From Archivesica marissinica (taxonomy: Eukaryota; Mollusca; Bivalvia; Venerida; Vesicomyidae), in the NCBI GenBank assembly GCA_014843695.1, contig CM026387.1, positions 82,200,598-82,264,597 on the forward strand: a stretch of DNA of 64,000 nucleotides. The letters are read 5' to 3'. Positions 9,985 through 23,957 of this stretch are shown one piece after another; position 1 is the stretch's first letter, and every line of letters begins with the position of its first letter. The position numbers and the translations under genes were made by a program. Under the pieces are notes generated by a model that worked only from the letters and a program-made list of their open reading frames with translations, was not told the origin of the DNA and made no database searches.

Positions 9985-10220
9985 AGGACCATTACAGTAC
10001 TGGTATAGATACTATGGGAATGAACGTCTTAATCGCGTTGTGAGTGAGTGGGCCAATGTTAGAGCGTCAGATTTGATATCGAACGGTCCGGGTTCGATAC
10101 ACAGTCAGGCCATGTATGTAGTGTCATTGAGCAAGGCACCTCACACACATTGCTTAGTACTGGTTAACCGCTATGGTCGACTAAGCATGCCCAGGAAAAC
10201 ATGTCTAGGGGTTTGACATT
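9985..10220 (+). mobile_element. Probable tRNA-derived SINE fragment
   Basis: A weak tRNA-like head (ccaatgttagagcgtcag ... gtccgggttcgatacac, a good box B) is followed by gtcattgagcaaggcacctc, a body segment common to many animal SINEs. It ends near the simple repeat tacatacatacatac at 10227. Confidence 0.5.
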
Positions 10221-10289
10221 AATGGTACATACATACATACAATGTGAAGCCATATCTACTCTCTATATCTCGCCAACAAACATGTTTAT

Positions 10290-10398
10290 ACAAATTTATT
10301 TTAGCTCGATTGTGAAAAAAAAGGTTATTACAACTTATATCGATCACTCTTGAGACATCATTCGTGATGGAATCCATCGCCAGAAGGGAGAGAGAACA
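10290..10398 (-). mobile_element. SINE-B tail fragment
   Basis: ttttagctcgattgtgaaaa ... atggaatccatcgccagaag matches the 3' part of the SINE-B copies at 16552 and 23436; the tRNA head is missing. Confidence 0.75.
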
Positions 10399-10768
10399 AA
10401 TCAACACAGATCTACGTATTGCTCTACTCAGCTAATTCTTCATACTGCCGAACAACCAGTAATGAAACAAACATAACGAGGAATTATTTGTTAAAAAGAT
10501 TTGTTATCAATAATTCAACTTACACCGGGATCTCTAGTCGGCTAAAACACTCCACATGTTATCTAGTGTCAGATGACACAACATCCGATTAAAATAAACT
10601 ATGAAAAGCTGTTGACCGACTTACTGTAAAGAACGGTCTATTAATTGCAAATGGCAAAGTGTAAACAAAGGGACATTACTCTGTGTAATAATTCTTTATG
10701 CTACAGGTTTTGGTACACTTCGGATAATTGTATGGAATCAATTTACTTACTGCTAAGGAAACCCTTGT

Positions 10769-10771
<3 letters not shown>
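10399..10771. other. Spacer, nothing recognised
   Basis: No repeat family or coding signal is seen before the trinucleotide array. Confidence 0.5.
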
Positions 10772-10841
<70 letters not shown>

Positions 10842-12568
10842 CCACCACCACCACCACCACCACCACCACCACCATCACCACCACCACCACCATTAGTATC
10901 ACCATCATCATCACAACCCGACCACCACCACCACCACCACCACCACCCCACACCACCACCACCACCACCACCACCACCACCACCACACCACCTATATCAC
11001 CATCATCATCACAACCCCGACCACCACCACACCACCACCACCACCACCACCACCACCACCACCACCACCACCACCACCACCACACCACACCACCACCACC
11101 ACCACCACCACCACCACACCACACCACCACAACCACCCACAACCACCACCACCATCATCATCATCACACCACCATCCCGCCCTACCACCACCACCACCAT
11201 CACACGCCCATACCACCACCACCACCACCACCACTATCACGTCCACCACCAACCACACGCCCATTACCACCACCACCACCATCACCACCACCATCACGCC
11301 ATTCCACCATCACCACCATCACCACCATCACCACCACCACCATCACAACCATCACCACCATCATAACCACCATCACCACCACCATCACAACCATCACCGC
11401 CACCACCACCATCACCACCACCATCACAACCATCACCACCATCATCCACCATCACCACCATCACCGCCATCACCACCATCACCACCATCACCACCATCAC
11501 CACCATCATCCACCATCACGACCATCACCACTACCACCGCCATCATCATCATCATTCACCATCACCACCATCATCACCACCACCATCACAACCATCATCT
11601 GCCACCACCACCATCATCACCACCATCATCCGCCATCACAACCATCATCACCATCACCACCATCACAACCATCACCACCATCACCACCATCATCACCATC
11701 ACCACCATCACCACCACCACCACCATCACCAACATCACCACCACCACCATCATCCATCATCACCACCATCATCACCACCACCCCATCACGCCCATCACCA
11801 CCACCACCCTATCACGTCCACCACCATCATCACCACCACCATATAATCATACCACCATCACCACACCACCACCACTATCACTCACCACCATCATCACCAC
11901 CACCATCATACACCACCACCCACCACCACCATCACCTCCACCACCATCATCACCACCACCATATCAATACCACCACCATCATCAACCACCCCACCACCAC
12001 CATCACCACCACCACCACCATCATCACCCCACCACCACCACCACCACCACTATCACATCCACACCATCATCACCCACCACCATCATCATCAACACCACCA
12101 CATCACCACCACCACCACCACCATCACCACCACCACCACCATCATCACCACCACCACCACCACCACCATCACCACCACCACCAACACCACCACCACCACC
12201 ACCACCACCACCACCACCATCACCACCACCACCACCACCACCATCACCACCACCACCACCAACATAACCACCATAACCAACACACCCTCACCACCATCAC
12301 CACAATCACCACAATCACCAGTATCTTCACCACCATCATCACCACCACCATCACGCCCATTACCACCACCACCACCACCACCACACCACCAACCACCCTA
12401 AAACCACCACCACCACCACCACAACCACCACCACCACCACCACCACCACTATCACGTCCACCACCATCATCACCACCACCATCACGCCCATTACCACCAC
12501 CACCACTATCACGTCCACCACCATTACCACCACCACCACCACCATCACCACCACCACCACTATCACGT
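10772..12568. repeat. CAT/CAC trinucleotide microsatellite block
   Basis: About 1.8 kb of CAT, CAC and CCA triplets. A pure (CAT)n run lies at 10772-10840, followed by mixed CAC/CAT and short punctuations such as tatcacgtcca. The same repeat resumes for a few units after the hAT element (16183-16198), so the transposon inserted into this array. Poly-His, poly-Pro, poly-Val and poly-Trp frames from it are artefacts. Confidence 0.97.
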
Positions 12569-13044
12569 CAGGCGCGTACCCAGCCTTTAATATATGTGTA
12601 GGCCCCATAGCGGTAGCTGTGCTAGGGGGGTCCGGGGGCATGCCCCCCCGAAAATTGTTTTTAAACTACATGTTAAATGGTGCATTCTGGGGACATCTGT
12701 GGAATATCTGGAGATATAAAATAGAACTCAAAATGCCCGATCTTCTCTTGAAAAAATTATTATTGCTGAACAATTCTTCAACACGGAAATAAACATTACG
12801 TACAACAGACAGTTTTAGGAGCATAAACATTCCAGGCTTGAATGAGCCCATTTCTGTTTGCTTCACTGTTACATATAATTACTCGAACAATTGTCAATGC
12901 AAAATTAGGGAACATATGTGTTAACTGATATATATATATATGTATGCATACAGGTCCACCACAGGGTGACGGGACCACAAAACCACTCTAGGGCCGAGTG
13001 TACCTAGATACGACGTCTTTGGGTGTCCTCACCTGGACCAGGAT

Positions 13045-15760
<2,716 letters not shown>

Positions 15761-15862
15761 GATCAGAATGTAGGCATGTATACCGCGATGTTACATAAAC
15801 ACTTTTTGGTAATCTCGCCTCCACAATAAAAGAGCTCCTGTATTTACCCAGGCCGCGAAATT

Positions 15863-15993
15863 ATACGCCACAATATGGTATCATGTAATCAATGGGAGGT
15901 AACCCAAATTGCAATCTGCAAAAAAAATTTGTTAGTGCAGATTGCAATTTGGGTTACCTCCCATTGATTACATGATACCATATTGTGGCGTAT
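15863..15993. repeat. 58-bp perfect inverted repeat
   Basis: Left arm 15863-15920 (atacgccacaatatggtatc ...) and right arm 15936-15993 (... gataccatattgtggcgtat) are exact reverse complements, separated by 15 bases. It sits about 100 bp upstream of the transposase start codon inside the hAT element. Confidence 0.95.
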
Positions 15994-16199
15994 TTAAATG
16001 AGCACAACACACGAATGTACAGGTTAATACTTTAAGACAAAGTCTGAGATTGAAGTATGTTATTGACAATTTGTGTATATTTACAAATGTTAAATACCTG
16101 GCCTACAGTAGTTTTTGAAAGGAAAAATAATGTGTAGGCCCGGGCCTACGGGCCTAATAGGTAGGTACGCGCCTGTGACGTCCACCACCATCATCATGC

Positions 16200-16551
16200 A
16201 TGCATATTAATGTATGTATATCACGCGACGTATATTATTAAATATTAATATGAACAGAATAATACGTACCGTACCTTCCATTCAGATACAAACATATACA
16301 GAATAACAGATACAGAATAACAGATACAGAATAACAGATACAATATTAATTTTATTTCGAGTCGGAACATATAGGATATGTATAGCTTTTGACCGACATG
16401 ACTTTGCATATATTCAAACATTATGAAGGTTATCATTGCATGTATTATCGGTGGAGAAAAGTAACATCTTCGGATGAGGTAATCCACGGATAATAACACA
16501 CACTTTCCAATGGCATGTAGGCATGCATTTTCTTATTAATAGTGTATACAA
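16200..16551. other. Spacer with short direct repeats
   Basis: Three copies of acagaataacagat at about 16295-16340. Nothing else is recognised. Confidence 0.5.
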
Positions 16552-16773
16552 AGTTATTTTAGCTCGATTGCGAAACAAGTTCTTTCAACTTATATTAATC
16601 ACTCTCGAGACCTCATTCCTGATGGAATCCATCGCCATGAAGGAGAGAGAAGAGGCACTGTGGAATTTAAATGTCTTGCCTAAGGGCACAGTCGTAACGG
16701 CTACAGCGGGGTTCGAACTCAGGACCTTTCGCACATGAAGCGAACGTTCATCCACTGCGCTATCACGACTTCC
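16552..16773 (-). mobile_element. SINE-B, full-length copy
   Basis: Read on the minus strand from 16773: gtcgtgatagcgcagtgga (box A tagcgcagtgg), an anticodon arm ttcgc/gcgaa around a loop with CAT in the anticodon position, box B gagttcgaacccc, then tgcccttaggcaagacattt. The 3' tail contains gagtgattaatataagttga. Sister copies at 23436 and 46396 have different anticodon-loop bases, so the tRNA of origin is uncertain. Confidence 0.87.
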
Positions 16774-17104
16774 TTTCTTATTAATAGGCTGGTGCTGGCA
16801 GTTATCCAATGTTGTCTAAACTTGTGGCGCAAACCATTTGCATGTTCATACTATGTATTGTATCGTTATGTGCATAACATTAACTATTGATCTGCAATAA
16901 AATATGATTAAACTAAACTATTAATAGTAATCCAGCGGAATCTGAACAAAATATAACATAGAAGGATGTACACGTATCGTAGTTTAAAATAATATCTGTG
17001 TTGTTCGTCTAGTAGACTGTAGAGGACGTGTGAACTCTTACAGTAGTTGGTATCATAGGAATTATGTGAATGCTTTGGTTTGATCGATTATTTTCTGTTA
17101 TTTC
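16774..17104. other. Spacer; weak dispersed repeat
   Basis: Segment 16790-16860 (caatgttgtctaaacttgtg) resembles 22545-22620 (taatgttgttaaaacgtgtg). This suggests a shared 3'-end repeat, perhaps the tail of a retroelement. No gene. Confidence 0.4.
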
Positions 17105-17271
17105 TCTGAGGAGAGGAGAGAGAGGAGAGGGGAGGGTAGGAACGGGGAGAAGAGAGAGATAGAGAGAGATAGGAGAGGATAAGAAAGGGGAGGAGATAGA
17201 TAGAAAGAGATAGAGAGAGAGAGAGAGAAGAGAGAGAGAGGGAGAGGATATAAGGGGAGGAGATAGAAGAA

Positions 17272-17310
<39 letters not shown>

Positions 17311-18152
17311 GAGAGGATAAGAAAGGGGAGGAGATAGATAGAAAGAGATAGAGATAGAGAGAGAGAGAGGGAGAGAAGGAATAAGAAAGGGGAGGAGGAG
17401 ATAGAAAGAAGAGAGAGAAAGAGAGAGAAAGGAGAGCGAGAGATGGAGAGGAGAGGAGGATAAAAGGGGAGGAATGATAGAAAGGAGATAGAGAGAGAAG
17501 AGAGAGAGAGAGAGGATGAGAGGAGAGTATAAGAAGGGGAGGAAGGATAGAAAGAAGAGAGAGATAGAGAGAGAGAGAGATGGGGAGAGAGGGAGGATAA
17601 GAAAGGGGAGGAGAGAGATAAAGAAAGAGAGAGAAAGATAGAGATGGAGAGGATAAGAAAGGGAGGAGAGAGATATAAAGAAGAGAGAGAAAGAGAGATA
17701 GGAGAGGATAAGAAAGGGGAGGAGAGGATATAAAGAAGGTGAGAAGAGTGAGAGATGGGAGGAGAGGGGGGATAAGAAAGGGGGGAGAGATAATAAAGAA
17801 GAGAGAGAAAGAGAGAGAGAGATGGAGAGGAGAGGATAAAGGGAGAGAAGATATAAAGAAGATAGAGAGAGAGAGGAGGGAGAGGAGAGGGGGATAAGAA
17901 AGGGGAGGAGAGAGATATAAAGACAGAGAGAGAGAGAGAGGAGAGGAGAGGAGATGATAAGAAGGGAGGGAGAGATAAAAAGAAAAGAGGAGAGAGAGAG
18001 GAAAGAGAGAGAGGAGAGGAGAGGGGATGATAAGAAAGGGGAGGGAGAGATAAAAAGAAGAGAGGAAGAGAGGAGATGATAAAGGGGAGAGAGAGATAAA
18101 AGAAAGAGGAGAAAGAGAGGAGAGGGGGATAAGAAAGGGGGGAGAGATATAA

Positions 18153-18204
<52 letters not shown>

Positions 18205-18345
18205 GAGAGGATAAGAAAGGGGAGGAGAGAGATAAAAAGAAAGAGAGAGAAAGAGAGAGAGAGAGATGGGAGAGGAGAGGGGAGGATAAGAAAGGGGAGG
18301 AGAGAGATATAAAGAAAGAGAGAGAGAGATATATAGAGGGGGCAC
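17105..18345. repeat. Polypurine (GA/GGA/GATA) tract
   Basis: About 1.24 kb almost entirely G and A on the plus strand (with T only in gata/tata), built from loosely repeating blocks such as ggataagaaaggggaggaga and gagagagata. The minus strand gives Ser/Leu/Pro frames over 400 codons long, which are composition artefacts. Confidence 0.97.
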
Positions 18346-19404
18346 AATAGTAACTGCTACACCTGGACTCAAACTCCGGGCCTCATATAGGCCTACTTAG
18401 TCTGGGAACTGGCGTTGGTATATTCTGCCTGGTCAGTTAAATAAATATATTTTAACACCGAGACCATTAATTGGGCTGTATTGAGTTTCTGATATGTCAT
18501 TTTGCCAGAAGTTAAAAAGTGAAATATCGACAGAGGCTAGGGTCTACTATGTTACTATAGTGCTTACTGGTATTTGTTTGTTTTGACACGATTCAGTCTA
18601 GGATTAATCGAATTATATTCCGTCAGCGAAATGTTAAAAAGGACACTACACTGTTTAATTTCATTCACAAATGTACATACCATTTGTATTTTCTGTTTTG
18701 TTACACGCTTTACTTGTATATGTTCAACATAATTATGATGCTCTCCCATTGTGGAGGTAATAACGATATTTATATATCTATTATGTATAAGCACACGTTC
18801 GTAATATTTATACTGATGAATGTGCAGTGAATGTTTTACTGTCATTGTTCACGTACACTTTATAGGATGTGCAACACTTGTTTTCTGAAAGAAATAAAAG
18901 ATTTATTTGCCAACCGATATTCATCATTTGCTGGAAAACATTCATTTATTGAAGGATGCCATTAACTTCATTCAAAATTATTAATCATTTCTGGAATTTC
19001 CGTAAACATTGACAGGGATGTACATGATGCTCATATTCCAAATTGTTTCTGTCCTATTTTTCCAAAAATGATTCCTAAAGTAAGTAGGCTTATAGATGGT
19101 GCGACCATAAAAGATTGTACATAACGTGTTAAAGTTGTACATCTGGAATGTCATGCAACCATTTTCTGTTCTGTGATACCGTCAGCTGTTAGAGCAAGAA
19201 TGCTTGTTGGTTCCGCCAAATAGCCTCTATATATTGGCATGTGTATGATGATCTGGTACATTATCGCGTCTAGCTATTGTTGATTATTTCTGTCAGTTAC
19301 TTGGCGCATGCTGATATATAATTCAATAACACTCGCATTGACATCAAAACCAAAGTGCATGCTTGAAAATCTCGGACACAATTATTTAAAGTTATAGAGG
19401 TTAT
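18346..19404. other. Intergenic, nothing recognised
   Basis: AT-rich sequence without repeat structure or coding signal that I can identify. Confidence 0.5.
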
Positions 19405-19537
19405 TTGTGTTACGTAAGATAGGATTTTATTTCATCGAGTGATCGATCACCGGGTTAGCGAGTTAACGCCACTCGTGGAATTACACATTTCGTCACGACA
19501 TGAACTATAATCCTATCTTACACTAATAAACACAAAT
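19405..19537. mobile_element. Small inverted-repeat element (MITE-like)
   Basis: The left end tgttacgtaagataggatt is matched on the right by aatcctatcttacactaata followed by aacaca (imperfect inverted repeat, about 20 bp). The interior has a second weak inverted pair (cgagt ... actcg). There is no coding capacity. Confidence 0.55.
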
Positions 19538-19689
19538 CTGCTTTTTCTTTATGATTTCCAATGCCTTTGGCTAATATACTATTTATTTTCAAATTTTATT
19601 CATTTTAACTGCCCTGTCTGGAGCCTCATTGTACTACGTGACACAACCGCACAAACACGTCTGTAAAGCCGTGGTCACATAGTACGTAG

Positions 19690-19970
19690 TTGACCGTAGT
19701 AGGGAATGACCGTAGTGGACCGTAGTTGAACGTACAAAACGTAGTTGAGCGTAGTTACACGTAGTTAACCGTAGTTCAACGTATTAATAAACGTAGTTCG
19801 AACTTATGATTTGCCCGTAGTTAGCACATAATTTTTCAACATGTTCAAAAATTGTCTACGGTCAAGTACGATGCCAATACCGTACTGTGACCGTAGTTTG
19901 AACGTAGTTGACCTTAGTTAACCGTAATTGACCCTACTTCACCGTAGTTGACCGTAGCAAAAATCGTAGA
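19690..19970. repeat. Left subterminal repeats of the Harbinger element
   Basis: About 20 variants of the roughly 11-bp motif cgtagttnacc, e.g. cgtagttgaccgtagt. A matching block lies at 21215-21500. Such subterminal repeats are usually transposase or accessory-protein binding sites; that role is inferred here. Confidence 0.75.
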
Positions 19971-20066
19971 GGTCAAATAATAAGAAACCTGTCGCTACAT
20001 TTCTGGGATTACACACATCTTGTTATTTGAGGATTCAATTATTCTTTTAACTGCATACTGTACACA

Positions 20067-20830
20067 ATGGGTGACAGAGTCACGATTGCGAAGTTCTTGG
20101 GTCAGGATAACATGGAACTTGCGGGTCTGGCAAGAAACCTTGTGGAATTAGAAGACCTAGAGGAACAAGAAAGGAGGGATAATATAGACAAAGGAGATGG
20201 TGGACCAGGGACTGGCTGCTGCGTAGACCAGTCCACGGTCAGTATGAGGCTCTGATGGCAGAGCTTCAAATGGAGGACCCCCAGGCTTTCCAGTAATTTC
20301 TGCGAGTAGATGTGGCCACATTCCATGATATCCTGGCCAGGATTGAGGAGATGATCACCAAACAGACAACCACTTTCAGGTGTCCCATCTCTCCTGCGCT
20401 AAAGCTGGCGTTCACCCTCCGGTATCTGGCCACTGGAAACTACTACCGAGACCTCCGGTTCGGCTTCAGGGTAGCTCACAACACCATGTCTGGTCTCATT
20501 GTTGATGTGTGTCAGGCTCTGGTTGATGTCCTGGAACCAGCGTTTGTCAAGCTTCCCACAGAAGCTGAATAGTGGCAGCAGGTGGCTCGGGCCTTTCAGC
20601 AGAAGTGGCAGTTCCCACACACCCTTGGTGCTCTTGATGGGAAGCACATCCGAATCAAGAAGCCGCCCCACTCAGGTTCTATCTACCACAACTATAAAGG
20701 GTTTGACTCCATTGTACTCATGGCCTTGGTGGATGCTGAGTACCGCTTCCTGTGGACACAAATTGGAGACGCCGGCTCTAGTTCGGATGGCCAGATATGG
20801 AACCATTGTGACGTTCGACAAGCTCTGCAT
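20067..20830 (+). pseudogene. PIF/Harbinger transposase, truncated and broken
   Basis: An ATG at 20067 begins MGDRVTIAKFLGQ. The frame shifts near 20195, after which RRWWTRDWLLRRPV leads on and hits a TAA at 20294-20296. The next block, RVDVATFHDILARIEEMI then SPALKLAFTLRYLATGNYYR, is the helix-turn-helix region of Harbinger transposases. A TAG lies at 20570-20572, followed by the start of the DDE_Tnp_4 nuclease core: LGALDGKHIRIKKPPHSGS (first Asp) and LVDAEYRFLWTQIGDAGSSS (second Asp). The region with the catalytic Glu is missing because the frame ends at the deletion junction near 20820-20850. It is inactive. Confidence 0.85.
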
Positions 20831-21112
20831 GAAGTCAGGATGCCCCTTGCTATAGAGTTCCTGATGGGATTCAACAAACTCAAACACTACTTGCTCTTGA
20901 TCCAGGTGCAGCCTGAGGGGAGGCCTCTTCTCCTTGAAAGCCCCAGTAGGAGGATCATTATCAGTCATTCGTGTCTCGTGGACATCACTTCCCTGAGTAT
21001 CCAGAGGCTCTTCCACCCTCTCTGGCTCCTCATCATTACCACTCACAGCACCCACCGCACAAGTATCAGCAGCAGATTTGGAATAACCTCGTTTCCTCTT
21101 CCTTGGCGGCAT
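20830..21112 (-). pseudogene. Harbinger second ORF (putative DNA-binding protein), 5' part
   Basis: On the minus strand from ATG 21112: MPPRKRKRGYSKSAADTC, an acidic linker, then LHLDQEQVVFEFVESHQELY and SKGHPDFMQ. Harbinger elements normally carry a second Myb/SANT- or MADF-like protein, and this has the charged lead-in and the start of such a helix. It is too short to classify with confidence. It runs into antisense transposase sequence at about 20830, so its C-terminus is deleted. The convergent arrangement supports the reading of an internal deletion. Confidence 0.5.
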
Positions 21113-21214
21113 GGTAGAATTACGTGATTTATTACAATGTTGACTCGTCAACATCCAAAAGCACAATGACCGTAGCTTACCCGTACTGCGCAGGCGCAGC
21201 CATGATGTTTTACC

Positions 21215-21500
21215 GTAGCTCAACGCGGTTGACCCTAGTTTACCGTATTTGTGCGTACTTAGAACGTAGTTTATACGTAGTGTACCGTAGTTACCCGTAG
21301 TTAGACGTAGTGATACCCTAGTTAAACATAGCCACTCTGGTCGTAGTTCAACGTAGTTGACCGTACTTACACGTAGTTCAACCTAGTAGACTTTCTATAT
21401 TTCCTCTTTTTGCCAATTTTGAACCTACTTCGAACCTACTTCAACGTAGTTGACAGTAGTTACACTACGGTGGACTACGTTTGAAGTGAACTACGGTCAA
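21215..21500. repeat. Right subterminal repeats of the Harbinger element
   Basis: The same motif family as at 19690-19970 (cgtagttcaacgtagttgac). It is mostly in the same orientation as the left block, with the last few motifs inverted (gaactacggtcaactacg). Confidence 0.72.
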
Positions 21501-21532
21501 CTACGTGCATGACCGTAAATGTGACCACTGCT

Positions 21533-22207
21533 TTAGTGTGAACGTCCGTAATAAGAAATAGTTTCTGTATAATTTTCAAGTTAGTTTCTGTTTGCTGTCA
21601 AAATTAAAAACTACAGACAAAACAAATTCATTAGAATATATTACTTTATAATTAACTGTTTATGATAGTCAGAAAATAGCTAAAATACAAAAGTACTAAC
21701 CGCGCAGGAATACGAAAAGCAACCGGTCACAGAGAAAACGCCATCTTTTACCAGAAAGTGGTTTGTTTCACTGAGAAAACTCTACCATTGGAAAGCATAA
21801 GAGCAATATTCCTGTTCAAACGGTTTGTCACAATTTCGAAAATAGTTGATATCATACAATTGTATTCGTTATAACATAAAGTATCAAACGTTTTTAAGTA
21901 AATACTTCCATCCTTTATAACATGTTTACTGTACTTGAACATTGTGGATATACAATGTATATATAATAATATAATCTCATTTTGAGATGTTTTTTCCCAT
22001 TCGGCTCTCTTCGTAAGTCAAAATGTCCATGACAAATCAAAACAGCAGTGTAGTTTTAGCATGGGTTAGGATAAAACATGGGACACTCGCATTTCTTTCC
22101 TTTTTTCTTTTTTTTCTGAACAATATATCATTAACCTGAATGCGTGGTGTTTCTTTAAAACTAAATAAATAAATAATTTTAAATCATTGCTACAATGTTC
22201 ACAAAGC
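21533..22207. other. Intergenic, nothing recognised
   Basis: AT-rich; no gene or repeat family recognised. Confidence 0.5.
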
Positions 22208-22478
22208 AATGTTAGTAATACATTATCAACATTTCTTTATCATGCATCTGTTATTTAAGAAATAATAAGTATCAACAGTGTTTGAAGTTCTTATGCTTAG
22301 AAATATAACGGCCTTCGTGATATATTTCTACGCATAAGAACGACACACGAGGGTTATTCTGCGATATACCACGGTTGATACTTATTATTTTTTAAATAGC
22401 TGTTAATGAACACATAATGTGAATAAATATGTCTAAAACAGTTCTAGCTTAATTTGTGCCATAGTTACTAACATTCAT
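22208..22478. mobile_element. Inverted-repeat element (MITE-like)
   Basis: Nested inverted pairs share one centre near 22325: ttatttaagaaataataagt / acttattattttttaaat, then gttcttatgcttagaaata / tatttctacgcataagaac. A further outer pair is atgttagtaa / ttactaacat. There is no coding capacity. It could extrude a long imperfect hairpin. Confidence 0.55.
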
Positions 22479-23030
22479 GTATTTATGAATATTAAATTAT
22501 TTGTTCATGCTTTTCTCATGCATTAAACTGTAATTGTATTTTGGGGAGGGCCGTAACTAATGTTGTTAAAACGTGTGGCCCAACCCATTTGCTGCAATAT
22601 ATATTGACAATCCTTGTACAAACAATGCCACGCATCGTATATTATGCTTACTTATATAATGTGTTCATTTGTCTTGTCTTGTCTTGTACATTGTATATAT
22701 ATAATAAATGCAATAAAAATTTTAATATTATTAAACTAATTGTATTTTATGTACTGTCCCGCCATACATATTGTATGGGCGACGAACAATTATGTTTAAA
22801 GCCGAATACATTTTGAAACTTTATTATGCATGTTTGCAGTGTAGGTGTGAATGTCCTATCAATAATGTATCTCGTTTGACTTACGTTCTCTGTTTGTATT
22901 GTAATGATCCAGCAGCATAACTGTTAGCACGGAGAGTGATTTACGACCCGAGTGTATTATTCCAGTTCCAGCGTTATTATCGACTTCATTTTGTTGCATA
23001 ACAGACCAGGCATATGTCCCTCGTTTAAAA
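22479..23030. other. Intergenic; weak dispersed repeat at 22545-22740
   Basis: Segment 22545-22620 resembles 16790-16860 and leads to an AT-rich end with aataaatgcaataaaaa, like the 3' end of a retroelement. No gene is recognised. Confidence 0.4.
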
Positions 23031-23262
23031 TGTTATAACGATTGAGAAACCAGCTTTAACAACTTATATTAATCACCCTCGTTGGCGCGGATGAAAGCGT
23101 ATATGTGGACATTCATGTGGGAAGGAAACCGGAGTACCCGGAGAAAACCCACCTGTCCGATCTGGCGTCCACCGTACCATATCATATAGTTCACGGTCCG
23201 AGGACCGAACCCGGGTTGCATTGGTGAGAAGCGAGCGTGCTAACAACTGCGCTAATCGGACA
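23031..23262 (-). mobile_element. SINE-C copy
   Basis: Full-length minus-strand copy. The head (from 23262) has box A tagcgcagttgttag and box B gggttcggtcct; the tail ends with cgattgagaaaccagc in place of the usual attgcgaagcaagt. Confidence 0.85.
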
Positions 23263-23435
23263 GCCAATTATTACTGATAACATATGATTAGTGTCATACT
23301 ATGGGTCTAGTTTAATTATATTGACTGTGATTTCAAAGTAGAGTAATAATGACATGAACTTAGATTTTGTCAATCAAAACGAGCCTACTAACGATCAGAT
23401 ATGTTATCATTGGTTTTGTTAGTTTATACAAATCT

Positions 23436-23653
23436 ATTTTAGCTCGATTGTGAAACAAGTTATTACAACTTATATTTATCACTCTCGAGACATCATTCCT
23501 AATGGAATCCATCGCCACGAGGGAGAGAGAAGAGCCAATGTGGAATTTAAATGCCTTGCCTAAGGGCACAATCGTAACGGCTCCAGCCGGGCTCGAACTC
23601 CAGACATTTCGCACCTGAAGCGAACGCGCATCCACTGCGCTATCACGACTTCC
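23436..23653 (-). mobile_element. SINE-B, full-length copy
   Basis: Same structure as the copy at 16552, with CAG instead of CAT in the anticodon position. It abuts the first unit of the 86-bp repeat downstream of the BTB gene. Confidence 0.87.
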
Positions 23654-23654
23654 A

Positions 23655-23957
23655 CTGTGTTTTGTTGAATAGCAGTCTAGGGTTCTCTCGCACATTGATG
23701 TATATAACTGCATACATACAGATGATCTCACATGTTATCACTGTGTTTTGTCGAATAGCAGTCCAGGGATCTGTCCCACATTGATGTATATAACTACACA
23801 AATACAGATTATCTCACATGTTATCACTGTGTTTTGTCGAATAGCAGTCCAGGGATCTGTCCCACATTGATGTATATAACTACACAAATACAGATTATCT
23901 CACATGTTATCACTGTGTTTTGTCGAATAGCAATCCAGGGATCTGTCCCACATTTAT
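23655..23957. repeat. 86-bp tandem duplication of the BTB gene's stop-codon region
   Basis: Units start at 23655, 23741, 23827 and 23913 (each ctgtgttttgtcgaatagca). The last one is the real 3' end of the coding sequence: about 45 bp of CDS encoding ...GQIPGLLFDKTQ and the stop. The other three copies lie downstream of that stop in the 3' UTR direction and are progressively diverged. Confidence 0.9.

Larger units (their letters stand above)
19667..21532. mobile_element. PIF/Harbinger DNA transposon, internally deleted
   Basis: Terminal inverted repeats AGCCGTGGTCACAT (left) and AGCAGTGGTCACAT (right, reverse complemented), flanked by TAA and TTA, compatible with the 3-bp TWA target site known for PIF/Harbinger. 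It contains a broken transposase on plus and part of a second ORF on minus, running toward each other. About 270 bp next to each end is packed with variants of gtagttgaccgtagttcaac. Confidence 0.85.

Noticed and set aside
10645..12641. Poly-His, poly-Pro, poly-Val, poly-Asp and poly-Trp frames
   Set aside because: Triplet-repeat artefacts of the CAT/CAC microsatellite; present on both strands and in all frames.
17088..18372. Two Ser/Leu/Pro-rich frames of about 420 codons on minus
   Set aside because: Produced by the polypurine tract, which lacks stop-forming combinations on the pyrimidine strand.
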